Positions 18,501 through 28,050 of a stretch of 64,000 nucleotides of DNA are shown piece by piece. Where the stretch lies: contig NZ_CP111036.1 in the NCBI RefSeq assembly GCF_026248685.1, positions 1,240,001 to 1,304,000 on the forward strand, given 5' to 3'. The notes beneath the pieces were generated by a model. The model was not told the DNA's origin. It worked only from the letters and a program-made list of their open reading frames with translations, and did no database searches. The position numbers were made by a program, and so were the translations under genes. The stretch comes from Haladaptatus caseinilyticus. Its GTDB lineage: Archaea > Halobacteriota > Halobacteria > Halobacteriales > Haladaptataceae. The first letter of the stretch is position 1. Each line of letters starts with the position of its first letter.

Positions 18501-20003
18501 ATGACGAACGACGACGCCACGGCGCAGAACGTGGTATTCGTTGTGATGGATACGGTGCGTAAAGATCACCTCTCTGTCTACGGATACGACAAACCGACGA
18601 CGCCGGGCCTCGAACGGTTCGCGGAGGATGCGACCGTCTTCGAGCAGGCCGTTGCTCCCGCTCCTTGGACCCTGCCGGTTCACGCCTCGCTGTTCACTGG
18701 AATGTATCCCAGCGAACACGGTGCGAGTCAGGAAAACCCCTATCTAGAAGGCGCGACGACGCTTGCGGAGACGCTTTCGGACGCCGGATACGACACGTCT
18801 TGTTACTCTTCGAACGCGTGGATTACGCCGTACACCCATCTGACGGATGGATTCGACGACCAGGACAACTTCTTCGAAGTGATGCCCGGCGACTTCCTCT
18901 CCGGACCGATGGCCAAGGCGTGGAAGATGATGAACGACAACGAGAAACTCCGCACTGTCGCGGACAAACTCGTCAGCCTCGGCAATGTAGCACACGAGTA
19001 CCTCGCCAGCGGTGAGGGTGCGGACTCGAAGACGCCACAGGTCATCGACCAGACCATCGAGTTCATCGATAACTCCGATGGCCCGTACTTCTCGTTCATC
19101 AACCTGATGGACGCCCATCTGCCGTACCACCCGCCGAAGGAGTACCGACAGCAGTTCGCGCCGAACGTCGATTCGACCAAGGTGTGCCAAAACTCGAAGG
19201 AGTTCAACTGCGGCGCACGTGATATCAGCGACAAGGAGTGGGATGCGATTCGTGGCCTCTACGACGCCGAAATCCGCCATATCGACGACCAACTCCAGCG
19301 CCTGTTCTCGTGGATGCAGGAGAACGACGAGTGGGACGACACGATGGTCGTCATCTGTGCCGACCACGGCGAACTCCACGACGAACACGACCTGTACGGA
19401 CACGAATTCTGTATCTACGACCCGCTCATCAACGTCCCACTGATGGTCAAACATCCCGAGCTGGATGCCGACGTGAGCGACCAACAGGTCGAACTCATCG
19501 ATCTCTACCATACCGTCCTCGACCACGCTGGCGTTTCCGGGTCTCGCTCGACCCGGCCGCTCGACGAAGCGCGGTCGCTTCTCAACGCGAATTACCGTTC
19601 GTTCGCCGAGGACGTACCGGGCGACGGCGAGTGTGCGTTCGTCGAGTACTACCGCCCCGTCGTCGAGTTGAAGCAACTCGAAGAGAAAGCAAAGCGCGCG
19701 AACATCGAACTCGACAAGGACTCGCGCTTTTACTCGCGGATGCGCTCCGCTCGTCGCCCCGATGCTAAGTACATCCGCAACGAACGAATCGCCGACGAGT
19801 TCTACCACTTGGACGAGGACCCCGACGAACTTCACAACGCCCGCGGCGAGGGAAGCGAGGAGGAAGTCGAACTCGAAGCGGCGCTCTCGGACTTCGAGGA
19901 GAGCGTCGGCGGCGAGTGGAAGGACGTCTCGGACGACGACGTGTTGGGCGATATGAGCGACGACGCGAAAGACCGATTACAAGACCTCGGTTACATAGAC
20001 TAA
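18501..20003 (+). CDS. Sulfatase-superfamily protein with Thr instead of the formylglycine residue
   Basis: A 500-aa alkaline-phosphatase/sulfatase superfamily enzyme. Metal-binding segments: VVFVVMDTVRKDH (Asp17, Asp22) and, later, VICADHGELHDEHDLYGHE. The usual sulfatase site C/S-x-P-x-R is replaced by WTLPVH, with Thr57 as the likely nucleophile, as in lipoteichoic-acid and phosphoethanolamine transferases. So phosphoryl or sulfuryl transfer to or from a surface polymer is as likely as sulfate ester hydrolysis. There is no signal peptide or membrane anchor, so a cytoplasmic or membrane-associated role is possible. A TATA-like box (gatatttat, about 18463) precedes the ATG. The next gene starts after one base. 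Confidence 0.88.
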   Translation: MTNDDATAQNVVFVVMDTVRKDHLSVYGYDKPTTPGLERFAEDATVFEQAVAPAPWTLPVHASLFTGMYPSEHGASQENPYLEGATTLAETLSDAGYDTSCYSSNAWITPYTHLTDGFDDQDNFFEVMPGDFLSGPMAKAWKMMNDNEKLRTVADKLVSLGNVAHEYLASGEGADSKTPQVIDQTIEFIDNSDGPYFSFINLMDAHLPYHPPKEYRQQFAPNVDSTKVCQNSKEFNCGARDISDKEWDAIRGLYDAEIRHIDDQLQRLFSWMQENDEWDDTMVVICADHGELHDEHDLYGHEFCIYDPLINVPLMVKHPELDADVSDQQVELIDLYHTVLDHAGVSGSRSTRPLDEARSLLNANYRSFAEDVPGDGECAFVEYYRPVVELKQLEEKAKRANIELDKDSRFYSRMRSARRPDAKYIRNERIADEFYHLDEDPDELHNARGEGSEEEVELEAALSDFEESVGGEWKDVSDDDVLGDMSDDAKDRLQDLGYID

Positions 20004-20004
20004 C

Positions 20005-21054
20005 GTGACTGATGAGTCGGCACCGGACGGCGGCAAAGCGCTGTCCGCAGGACTTTCCGAACGCTTGGGTACCGGCAAGCTACTGGCGGGGTTCGTCGTC
20101 GCAGGTGTCCTGCTCTACCTGCTGATCGTCGTCGCCGGATGGCGGCGCGTCATCGACGCCCTGCAAGGAGCGGACTACACCTGGGTCTGGATAGCCTGCG
20201 CTTCGACGATCGTCGGACTTGCCGCGTGGGGCAAGGCGTGGCAAATCGTCCTCGCAGTGCTCGATATCGAAGTGAAATTCAAACGGCTCGTCGTTACGTA
20301 TTTCGCGGCGACGTTCGCCAACTACGTCACCCCACTCGGACAGGCGGGCGGTGAACCGTTCATCGCCTACATCCTGTCGCGGGATACGGAGGCAAACTAC
20401 GAGGATAGCCTCGCCAGCGTCGTAACGGCGGACTTACTCAACCTCCTGCCGTTTTTCAACTTCGCGGCGCTCGGGTTGAGCTATCTCCTGCTTCGAGCGT
20501 CGCTTCCGGACAACGCGAAGACGCTCGCACAGGGACTCGTCGTGCTGGCGTTCGGCGTTCCGGCGATCGCCTACGCCGGATGGCGATACCGTGACCGTGT
20601 CGAGGACCTCGTCCTCGGGCTCGCTCGTCCATTTGCCACTCGAACGTCTCGACTGACCATCGAGGGTGTTCGGAAACGTATCGAGCGATTTTACCAGGCG
20701 TTGGAGCGAATCGCGGATGAACCACGTGAACTGCTGTTCGCGCTCGTCTTCTCGTACACGGGATGGATATTCTTCGCCCTGCCGCTGTACTTCGCCGGGC
20801 GATCGCTCGGCCTTCCGCTCGGGTTGGTTCTCGTGCTGTTCATCGTTCCGGCGAGTACGCTAGCCGGGATGACCCCGACACCGGGTGGATTGGCGGGCGT
20901 CGAAACGGCCCTGGTCGTGCTCATCGTGGGACTCGTCCCGACGATCACCACGGGGTCGGCGGTTGCGGCCACGCTTATCTATCGCTTTGCGAGCTACTGG
21001 TTCGTTCTCGGGGTCGGCGGTCTCGCGGCGTTGTTCGTCATCATGCGGTCGTGA
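20005..21054 (+). CDS. Flippase-like membrane protein (lysylphosphatidylglycerol synthase TM region family)
   Basis: A 349-aa polytopic membrane protein with about eight helices of the UPF0104/MprF-TM/AglD-C-terminal type. Typical segments: YFAATFANYVTPLGQAGGEP (about residues 95-115) and PGGLAGVETALV (about 293-304). Such proteins move or help move lipid-linked substrates. It starts with GTG one base after the stop of the sulfatase-like gene, so the two are translationally coupled and probably act on the same lipid-linked surface material. Confidence 0.87.
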   Translation: MTDESAPDGGKALSAGLSERLGTGKLLAGFVVAGVLLYLLIVVAGWRRVIDALQGADYTWVWIACASTIVGLAAWGKAWQIVLAVLDIEVKFKRLVVTYFAATFANYVTPLGQAGGEPFIAYILSRDTEANYEDSLASVVTADLLNLLPFFNFAALGLSYLLLRASLPDNAKTLAQGLVVLAFGVPAIAYAGWRYRDRVEDLVLGLARPFATRTSRLTIEGVRKRIERFYQALERIADEPRELLFALVFSYTGWIFFALPLYFAGRSLGLPLGLVLVLFIVPASTLAGMTPTPGGLAGVETALVVLIVGLVPTITTGSAVAATLIYRFASYWFVLGVGGLAALFVIMRS

Positions 21055-21072
21055 ACGTCGCGCTGAACGTTT

Positions 21073-21969
21073 TCACCGTACGTTGCCTCGTTCCCACGTT
21101 TTCATCAGATCGAACAAAATTCGGTTCACCGGCGTTTCGATACCGTGCTCGTGCCCGCGAGCGATGACGGATCCGTTTATCGCGTCGATTTCGGTTCGTC
21201 GACCTGCCTCCACGTCTTGCCGCATCGAGGACGTGTTCGAGACGGTCGCTTCTGCGACCGTCTCGACTGCTGAAACGGCGTCTTCATCGGTCAATTCGAC
21301 GCCGTCAGCGCGGGCGACGCGTGCGGTTTCGCGGGCCGCATCCGCCGCGATTTCGCTGACATCCCCCGAAAGGACGGCTCCGTTTTCGACACGAGAGAGT
21401 GCTGTCACCGGATTGATCGCGGCGTTGACCGCGAGTTTCTCCCACAGCCTGCGCGGCATGTCGTTGGCTATTTTGGTCTCGATTCCGGCAGTGCCGAAGG
21501 CGTTTCCGACACGGCGCGCCGTGTCGGAAACGCCTCCTTCCCGCGCGCCGAGGACGACTTCCCCGATTCCCGTGCATTCGACTTCTCCGGGGGCGGTCAG
21601 GACCGCGCCGTAGCTCGCAGTTCCGGCCAGAACCGGGCAATCGAGATGCTCGGCGAGGAGGCTCTCGTTTCCCAACCCGTTTTGGAGCGAAAGAACCGCG
21701 TCGAACTCCCCGGTCGCCAATTCCCGGGCCGCCGTGTCTGTCTGCGATGCTTTGACGGTCACGACGGCACAGTCGGCTCGCAGTTCATGTCCGTTGTCAG
21801 TCGCGTTCGGATGGACTCGAAAGTCGAACTCGCCGCCGACGTGGAGGCCAAATTCGTGCACCTCACTGGCGTGTGGATTGCGGGCGACGAGCGTTACCCC
21901 GTGCTCACGGGCGAGCAAGCCACCGACAAGACTGCCGAGACTTCCGGCACCGAACACGACGATATCCAT
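21073..21969 (-). CDS. panE: 2-dehydropantoate 2-reductase (ketopantoate reductase)
   Basis: NADPH-dependent reduction of ketopantoate to pantoate in CoA synthesis. N-terminal Rossmann loop FGAGSLGSLVG (about residues 5-15), VKASQTD around 72, SLQNGLGNE around 93, and the catalytic-type lysine in RRLWEKLAVNAAINPVTAL (about 175-195). C-terminal ApbA domain ends DAINGSVIARGHEHGIETPVN. 298 aa. Haloarchaea carry several paralogues, so the physiological substrate is inferred. Confidence 0.88.
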   Translation of the reverse strand: MDIVVFGAGSLGSLVGGLLAREHGVTLVARNPHASEVHEFGLHVGGEFDFRVHPNATDNGHELRADCAVVTVKASQTDTAARELATGEFDAVLSLQNGLGNESLLAEHLDCPVLAGTASYGAVLTAPGEVECTGIGEVVLGAREGGVSDTARRVGNAFGTAGIETKIANDMPRRLWEKLAVNAAINPVTALSRVENGAVLSGDVSEIAADAARETARVARADGVELTDEDAVSAVETVAEATVSNTSSMRQDVEAGRRTEIDAINGSVIARGHEHGIETPVNRILFDLMKTWERGNVR

Positions 21970-22056
21970 ACTCGATCGAAGGAGGGAACGGTGGAAAATT
22001 CAGTCTTCCGTTCGGCACTCCATTTTTCGTTCGGTGCTCGAGTCGCTGTCAAGTGC

Positions 22057-22380
22057 TCAGTCTTCCGTCCAGTAGTAGATGTCCTCTTTCGGGACGTCAC
22101 AGTTCGGGCAGTTGTCCGGAAGGCCACCGTCCAGGTCGCCCATCTCACCGCAGTTCGAACAGCGCCACATCAGTTCCGCTTCGCCGAATTCGTGCCCCGC
22201 GCGGGCGTGACCGATGGAGAGGGCTTCGTACCCTTCCCGCATCGTGACGTAGAATCCCGACTCGTCGAAGCCACGGATGGTGCCGAGTTTGTTCCCGTCC
22301 TCGTCGTGTACTTTCTGTCCGAGTTCGATTTTCTCCACGTCGGTTTCCTCGTCCGGTCGCTCGCCAGAGTCACTCACCAT
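22057..22380 (-). CDS. Small rubredoxin-like zinc-ribbon protein with a PRC-like N-terminus
   Basis: A 107-aa protein. Residues about 15-65 resemble a PRC-barrel-like sheet (LGQKVHDEDGNKLGTIRGFDESGFYV); the C-terminus has a two-CxxC zinc ribbon (WRCSNCGEMG ... PDNCPNCDVPKEDIYYW), like rubredoxin-type ribbons in haloarchaeal DUF7130 proteins. Likely a metal-bound structural or electron-transfer module; function unknown. Confidence 0.8.
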   Translation of the reverse strand: MVSDSGERPDEETDVEKIELGQKVHDEDGNKLGTIRGFDESGFYVTMREGYEALSIGHARAGHEFGEAELMWRCSNCGEMGDLDGGLPDNCPNCDVPKEDIYYWTED

Positions 22381-22595
22381 GGCTCACGATTCGTCGTTAT
22401 TCATCTTAAATCCGACCGCCGTCACGTGCTTTCTATCGGCTGTTCGTCGGAATAGCGGGTAACTCACGGCTGGACCTCGATCTGGAACGTCGACATGACC
22501 GTACCGTTTTACGACCGGTTTTGCTTGTATTTGCAAGCATCACGTTCAGGCATCCGTTTTCCCAATATGGTACCACGAGAGACGGTGCATTCATA

Positions 22596-22907
22596 ATGGA
22601 CATCCATTTTGACCCGAAACATAGTCAGGTGACGACTGACCATCAGACTATCAAACAGTGGGTCGATGAGCACGATGGTAGCCCTGTCGCGGTCGAAACG
22701 ACGGCCAACGGTATCAGTATCCCTCGACTGCAGTTTCCGGATTCTACGGACGATCCCGATAACGTCACTTCCATTTCGTGGCGTGAGTGGTTCGAAACGT
22801 TCGACTCAGGTGATTTTGCGTTCGTCTACCGGAAGGGGACGAAAGACGAAAACGTGAATCAGTCGTACAAATTGGTCGACCGAAAGGTCGCGAACGAACA
22901 CGTCTAA
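22596..22907 (+). CDS. Conserved hypothetical protein, 103 aa
   Basis: A small soluble protein starting MDIHFDPKHSQVTTDHQTIKQWVDEHDG. It has mixed alpha/beta character with aromatic-rich SISWREWFETFDSGDFAFVYRKG in the middle. I do not recognise the family, though haloarchaeal genomes commonly hold similar proteins. The ATG at 22596 gives the coherent N-terminus; the frame upstream is not protein-like. It precedes pheA by 48 nt on the same strand. Confidence 0.7.
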   Translation: MDIHFDPKHSQVTTDHQTIKQWVDEHDGSPVAVETTANGISIPRLQFPDSTDDPDNVTSISWREWFETFDSGDFAFVYRKGTKDENVNQSYKLVDRKVANEHV

Positions 22908-22955
22908 TTTGCCATTCCCGACGCGCTTTTGACCGCCGAATCGGAACTCCCTTAC

Positions 22956-23768
22956 ATGGAGGCAGTCACGCTCGGTCCGGCAGGTACCTACTCGCATCGT
23001 GCCGCACGTGCAGTTGCGGACGATGTCGTATTCCGCGAGTCGGTTACTACCATCGTGGAAACGGTCGCCGATGGGGAATTCGCCCGCGGTGTCGTCCCGA
23101 TCGAAAACAGCATCGAAGGGAGCGTTACGGGAACGCTCGACGCCCTCGCCGAGAACGATATCGCCGTCGTCCGCGAACTCGTCACGCCGATTCGGCACGC
23201 TCTCATCGCACAGGATTCCGACTTCGAGACGGTCGCCAGCCACGCACAGGCTCTTGCACAGTGCCGCGCGTACCTCGAAGAGGAGTATCCCGACGCGAAG
23301 CGGGAGGCAGTCGCCAGCACTGCCCGCGGCGTCGAACGTGCACGTGCAGACCCCTCCGTGGCAGCGATCGCGCATCCGGACAACGCCAACGAACTGTCCA
23401 TCCTCGCCGAAGACATTCAGGAACGAACCTCGAACGCGACGCGGTTTTTCGTCGTCGCGCCAGCGAGCGAGCGCTCACGCGCGGGGGGCAAAACCTCCCT
23501 CGTCGTCTATCCGAACGCGAACCACCCCGGACTTCTGCTCTCGCTGCTCGAACCGTTCGCCAAGCGCGATATCAATCTCACACGGGTCGAATCGCGTCCG
23601 AGCGGTGAGCGCCTCGGGGACTACGTCTTCCACGTGGATTTCGAAGCGGGGCTGTACGAGAAACGCACCGAAAAAGCCGTCGCCGAAGTCGAAGCGTTGG
23701 CTGAGAACGGATGGGTTCGTAGGCTCGGTTCGTACGATACCGAACACGTCCTGTTCGGGTCGGCGTGA
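22956..23768 (+). CDS. pheA: Prephenate dehydratase
   Basis: Converts prephenate to phenylpyruvate in phenylalanine synthesis. The PDT domain shows LGPAGTYSHRAA (residues about 5-16), VVPIENSIEGSVTGTLDAL, SHAQALAQCRAYL and the TRFFVV motif (about 172) with the catalytic Thr. A regulatory ACT domain follows from about residue 190 (LLSLLEPFAKRDINLTRVESRPSGERLGDYVFHVD split by GD-Y-x-F), with the ESRP Phe-binding motif, so feedback inhibition by Phe is expected. ATG 22956 begins the domain; an upstream GTG is not needed. Confidence 0.95.
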   Translation: MEAVTLGPAGTYSHRAARAVADDVVFRESVTTIVETVADGEFARGVVPIENSIEGSVTGTLDALAENDIAVVRELVTPIRHALIAQDSDFETVASHAQALAQCRAYLEEEYPDAKREAVASTARGVERARADPSVAAIAHPDNANELSILAEDIQERTSNATRFFVVAPASERSRAGGKTSLVVYPNANHPGLLLSLLEPFAKRDINLTRVESRPSGERLGDYVFHVDFEAGLYEKRTEKAVAEVEALAENGWVRRLGSYDTEHVLFGSA

Positions 23769-23810
23769 ATTTTTAAGCGGTAGCGCGTTGAACTGTTTTG
23801 TGGTGATTGG

Positions 23811-24248
23811 ATGACACGACGAAAAAATCCATTCGACGATTTAGAAGAGATGTTCGAACGCATGAGCAGACAGTTCGAGGATATAGGGAGCCAATTCGGT
23901 GGCGGCAGGATGGACTGGCAGGCCGGTGCGATATCGGTCGATGTGGCCGACCACGATGATGAGTTCGTGGTCACCGCCGATCTACCAGGGTTCGAAAAAG
24001 ATGACATCGACGTCACGCTCCGGGACAACCGCCTCCGAATCTCGGCGGAACAGGAATCGGAAATCGAGGAGGGTGACGAGGAGTACATCCGTCAGGAACG
24101 CAGTCAGCGGTCGATGAGTCGAACCATCACGCTTCCCGACCCGGTGGACGAATCGAGCGTCTCCGCGGAGTACCGAAACGGCGTCCTAACGATTACGCTT
24201 CCGAAACTCGGCGGAAGCGACGAATCGCACTCCATCGACGTCAACTGA
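23811..24248 (+). CDS. Hsp20/alpha-crystallin small heat-shock protein
   Basis: A 145-aa ATP-independent chaperone. The N-terminal arm (RRKNPFDDLEEMFERM) is followed by the alpha-crystallin domain at about 40-135: DEFVVTADLPGFEKDDIDVTL, LRISAEQE, and the closing A-x-x-x-N-G-V-L motif as EYRNGVLTITLPK. A TATA-like element (atttttaagc at about 23768) lies some 40 nt upstream. It would hold unfolded proteins under heat or salt stress. Confidence 0.94.
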   Translation: MTRRKNPFDDLEEMFERMSRQFEDIGSQFGGGRMDWQAGAISVDVADHDDEFVVTADLPGFEKDDIDVTLRDNRLRISAEQESEIEEGDEEYIRQERSQRSMSRTITLPDPVDESSVSAEYRNGVLTITLPKLGGSDESHSIDVN

Positions 24249-24305
24249 CCGGAACGACCGTTCCCGACCACAAACGGCTTGTCACTTCGGTCGCTATCGC
24301 CGACC

Positions 24306-24758
24306 ATGACGCTCAAAGCAGGCGATAGCGCGCCCGACGTGACCGCGGAAAATCAACACGGCGAGACGGTCTCGCCCGATTTCGAATCCCCGACGGTCGT
24401 CTACTTTTATCCCCGCGACGACACGCCGGGTTGTACCGTGGAAGCGAAGCAGTTCGACACGGAACTGGAGACGTACCACGACGCTGGTGTGACGGTTTAC
24501 GGCGTCTCGACCGACGACGTGGAAAGCCACGAGGCTTTCGCGGAAAAGTTCGGCCTCGATTTCGACCTGCTCGCGGATACGGATGGAGCGATTGCGGATG
24601 CGTTCGGCGTGACAGTCGAGGACGACTTTACGGAGCGAACCACGTTCGTCCTCGCTGATGGCGAGGTACAGGCGGTTTACGGCGGCGTTGATCCCGATGG
24701 CCACGCTCGGGACGTGTTATCGGACATGCTCGACGACGACCTTGTCGCTTTGAACTGA
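24306..24758 (+). CDS. bcp: Peroxiredoxin of the BCP/PrxQ type
   Basis: A 150-aa thiol peroxidase. The AhpC/TSA fold starts LKAGDSAPDVTAENQHGE; the peroxidatic Cys lies in YPRDDTPGCTVEAKQF (about residue 45). The second cysteine found five residues later in E. coli BCP is replaced (EAKQF), so it works as a 1-Cys enzyme or uses another thiol partner. ATG 24306 is chosen because the conserved N-terminus begins there. Confidence 0.93.
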   Translation: MTLKAGDSAPDVTAENQHGETVSPDFESPTVVYFYPRDDTPGCTVEAKQFDTELETYHDAGVTVYGVSTDDVESHEAFAEKFGLDFDLLADTDGAIADAFGVTVEDDFTERTTFVLADGEVQAVYGGVDPDGHARDVLSDMLDDDLVALN

Positions 24759-24845
24759 TCGAACTCATCGCAATAGTTACCACAATCCGACAGACCGGAC
24801 AGTCTGGTCTGCTAGCTCTTTCACTCGGGGGTACGAAGTGATGGT

Positions 24846-27686
24846 ATGGACTACGACCCACGGGAAATCGAATCGAAGTGGCAGTCCCGATGGACGGAAG
24901 ACGGCCGGTACGAGGCCACTCCGTCCGACGAAACTGCCACCTTCGTTACGGTGCCGTACCCGTATCCGAGCGGTGGGATGCACATCGGGCACGCACGGAC
25001 GTACACCGTTCCCGACGTCTGGGCGCGCTACCGCCGTTTACAGGGCGACAACGTGCTGTTTCCAATCGCGTGGCACGTTACTGGCACGCCCATCGTCGGC
25101 GCCGTCGAACGCCTGAAAAATCGCGAGAAAACGCAGTTGTCAGTGCTACAGGACACCTATCACGTCTCCGACGAGGATTTGTCCGAAATGGAGACACCGA
25201 TGGGGTACGCTCGCTACTTCATCGAAAACAGTTACAAGAGAAACATGCAGTCGCTGGGGTTGTCCATCGACTGGCGACGGGAGTTCACGACGAACGACGA
25301 GCGCTACTCGAAGTTCATCACGTGGCAGTACGAAACCCTGCACAAACGCGGCCTGGTCGAGAAAGGACTGCATCCCGTGAAATTCTGCACGAACGAGAAG
25401 AATCCAGTCACGACCCACGACCTGCTGGAAGGTGAGGATGCCGAGTTCCAGGAGTACACCCTCGTAAAATTCGATTGGGATGGAATCACGGTTCCGATGG
25501 CGACCCTGCGACCCGAGACGGTGTACGGCGTGACGAACGTCTACATCGACCCCGATGCGGCATACGTCGAGGCGAACGTGGACGGAGAGCGATGGGTCGT
25601 TTCCGAAGCGGCGGCCGGGAAACTGGAACTGCAAGCCCACGATGTGGCGGTTGGCGACCAGTTCGCGGGTGAACGACTCGTCGGAGAGTACGTCACAAAC
25701 CCGATTACGGACGAAACGGTGCCGATACTGCCTGCGGAGTTCGTTGATAGCGACAATGCGACTGGTATCGTGATGTCCGTCCCGGCCCACAGTCCCGACG
25801 ATTGGATTGCTCTGCAGGAAGCGAAGACCGACGACGCTCGGATGGCGCAGTATGGCATCAACCCTGCGGATATCGAGGTCATCGAACCCAAATCCATCAT
25901 CGACGTGGAGCGCTACGGCGAGTTCCCCGCGAAAGACGCTGTCGAAGAACACGGTATCGAGGGCTCTTCCGACCCGGCATTGAAAGAGGCCACACAGGAG
26001 GTGTACAACCGCGAGTTCCACAGCGGAACACTGCGCGACATGTACGGCGAGTACGCCGGTGAGGTCGTCGAGGACGTGCGTGACGAGTTGAAAACGGCGT
26101 TTCAGAAACGAGGTTCGTTCGACACGATGCACGAGTTCAGCGAGGACGTCGTCTGTCGCTGTGGCGGTACCGTGGAAGTCGCGGAACAGGAAACGTGGTT
26201 TCTGTGCTATGATGACGCCGAATGGAAGGCGGAAGCTCACGACGCTGTCGCCCGATTGGACGCGATTCCGGCGAATACCCGCGAACAGTACGACCACACC
26301 GTCGATTGGCTGAACGGGTGGCCTTGCATTCGGAACTACGGGTTGGGGACGCGCCTGCCGTGGGACGACCGGTTCGTCATCGAACCGCTGTCGGATTCGA
26401 CCATCTATATGGCCTACTACACCGTCGCCCATCGATTGGCGGAGGTTTCGCCGGAAGCGATGGACGAGGAGTTTTTCGACACGTTGTTTTTCGATGCTGG
26501 TGACAACGAAACTGCCCGTTCCCTCCGCGAGGAGTGGCAGTACTGGTATCCCGTCGATTACCGCTGCTCCGCGAACGATTTGGTCAGCAACCACCTGACC
26601 TTCTTCCTGTTTCACCACGCGGAGTTCTTCGAACCGGAACACTGGCCGCAGGGCATCACCGTGATGGGAATGGGTTTGCTGGAAGGTGAGAAGATGTCTT
26701 CCTCGAAAGGGAATGTCGTCTTGCCGGAGGAGGCCATCGAGACGTACGGTGCCGATACGGTGCGCTTTTTCCTGATGAACAGCGCTGAACCGTGGCAGGA
26801 TTACGATTGGCGAAGCGATGAGGTCGAGAGCACACAGACCCAACTGCGACGGTTCTGGAACCGCGCTACCGAAGCGATCGAGTCGGACGCAATCAGGGAC
26901 GACGAGGAACCCCTCGACCTGCAGCGGATCGACCGCTGGTTGCTGTCGAAACTGCAAGCGACGGTGCGGGAGGCGACGACGGCGTTGGATCGGTTCGAAA
27001 CGCGAAGCGCGAGTCAGATCGCCTTCTACGGCTTTGAGGAATACCTGAAGTGGTATCGAAAGCGCACCGGGACAAATCGTCCGGGTGCACGCTGGACACT
27101 GCGAACCGTTCTCGATACTCGCCTGCGCCTGTTAGAACCCTTCGTTCCGTTTATGGCGGCGGAACTGTACGAGCAGTTGACGGGCGAACCAATCGCTTCA
27201 GCGTCGTGGCCCGAGCCGAACCCGGAGTTCGAGAGTACCACGACTGAAATCGAGGAGTCGCTGGTCGAAGGATTGGCCGACGACGTGCGCGACATCATGG
27301 ACGTGACGGACACCGACCCCGAGACGATTCGAGTGTACGTCGCCGCCGACTGGAAAGGAAAAGTCCTCGCCGAAGTCGTCGAAACCGACACGAACGTCGG
27401 TGCCGTGATGGGAAGCGTCATGCAGGACGAACAACTGCGCGAGAAAGGCGACCAAGTGAACCAACTCGTGCAAAAACTGGTCGAAGACGTGCGCGAACGA
27501 CCAGACGATGAAGTTGACGCGCTGGCCGACGTTGACGAACTGTCGGTGTACGAGGAGAGTCGGGAGTTCTTCGAACAGGAATTCGACGCCGACGTGGAAA
27601 TCTCCCGCGAAGGTGAGGACGTGCCCGACCCTGCCGACAAGGCACAGCATGCGACGCCACTGCGACCAGCCGTGTATCTGGAGTAG
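24846..27686 (+). CDS. leuS: Leucyl-tRNA synthetase
   Basis: A 946-aa class-I synthetase of archaeal type. HIGH-like motif YPSGGMHIGHARTY at about residues 38-51, the CP1 editing domain in the middle (LRPETVYGVTNVYIDPDA with the conserved T-rich entry and DD-W-I-A-L), KMSKS as GEKMSSSKGNVVLPEEA near residue 617, then the anticodon-binding domain and an acidic C-terminal extension. ATG 24846 follows the divergent-free leader at 24759-24845. Full length. Confidence 0.97.
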   Translation: MDYDPREIESKWQSRWTEDGRYEATPSDETATFVTVPYPYPSGGMHIGHARTYTVPDVWARYRRLQGDNVLFPIAWHVTGTPIVGAVERLKNREKTQLSVLQDTYHVSDEDLSEMETPMGYARYFIENSYKRNMQSLGLSIDWRREFTTNDERYSKFITWQYETLHKRGLVEKGLHPVKFCTNEKNPVTTHDLLEGEDAEFQEYTLVKFDWDGITVPMATLRPETVYGVTNVYIDPDAAYVEANVDGERWVVSEAAAGKLELQAHDVAVGDQFAGERLVGEYVTNPITDETVPILPAEFVDSDNATGIVMSVPAHSPDDWIALQEAKTDDARMAQYGINPADIEVIEPKSIIDVERYGEFPAKDAVEEHGIEGSSDPALKEATQEVYNREFHSGTLRDMYGEYAGEVVEDVRDELKTAFQKRGSFDTMHEFSEDVVCRCGGTVEVAEQETWFLCYDDAEWKAEAHDAVARLDAIPANTREQYDHTVDWLNGWPCIRNYGLGTRLPWDDRFVIEPLSDSTIYMAYYTVAHRLAEVSPEAMDEEFFDTLFFDAGDNETARSLREEWQYWYPVDYRCSANDLVSNHLTFFLFHHAEFFEPEHWPQGITVMGMGLLEGEKMSSSKGNVVLPEEAIETYGADTVRFFLMNSAEPWQDYDWRSDEVESTQTQLRRFWNRATEAIESDAIRDDEEPLDLQRIDRWLLSKLQATVREATTALDRFETRSASQIAFYGFEEYLKWYRKRTGTNRPGARWTLRTVLDTRLRLLEPFVPFMAAELYEQLTGEPIASASWPEPNPEFESTTTEIEESLVEGLADDVRDIMDVTDTDPETIRVYVAADWKGKVLAEVVETDTNVGAVMGSVMQDEQLREKGDQVNQLVQKLVEDVRERPDDEVDALADVDELSVYEESREFFEQEFDADVEISREGEDVPDPADKAQHATPLRPAVYLE

Positions 27687-28050
27687 CCTCCGAGGCTGGC
27701 TTCTTCAACCACGTTTGGTTTGGCGACCAACGACTGGTTGGTCTCGTGGTCGGTGGGCCGTCCCATCTGTCAACGGGAATCCCGCTCGCGCTCAGGATTC
27801 AGTGTATTTCGTCCTCGTGGCGGTATATGTGTAGCCTTCGTGCTGTGACATCCTCTCGACAGGCAAACGAGCGACGATGGAGCGTGAACCCGATTCCATA
27901 TCCGAAATCACGGCTGAACGACCGCGATAGCGGAAAAAGCGGGCTTACGGCGAATCCGTGCCGACGGAAGTCGTATCTTCGAGAGACGAACGTGGTCTCT
28001 GCCGTCGTTTTGTGCGAATGCTTATCATTTCCGCAGCCGTTTACATTCCC
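27687..28050. other. Gene-free stretch between leuS and a small membrane-protein gene
   Basis: No gene seen. Just after leuS is a short inverted pair (accaa ... ttggt, about 27723-27742) that could form a weak hairpin. At the right end, gcttatcattt (about 28018-28029) is a likely TATA box for the gene at 28051, about 25 nt before the ATG (leaderless). Confidence 0.45.

Noticed and set aside
18744-19835. A 363-aa open frame on the minus strand
   Set aside because: Antisense of the sulfatase-like gene; no motif and shadow composition.
25146-26957. A 603-aa open frame on the minus strand
   Set aside because: Antisense of leuS without recognisable motifs.
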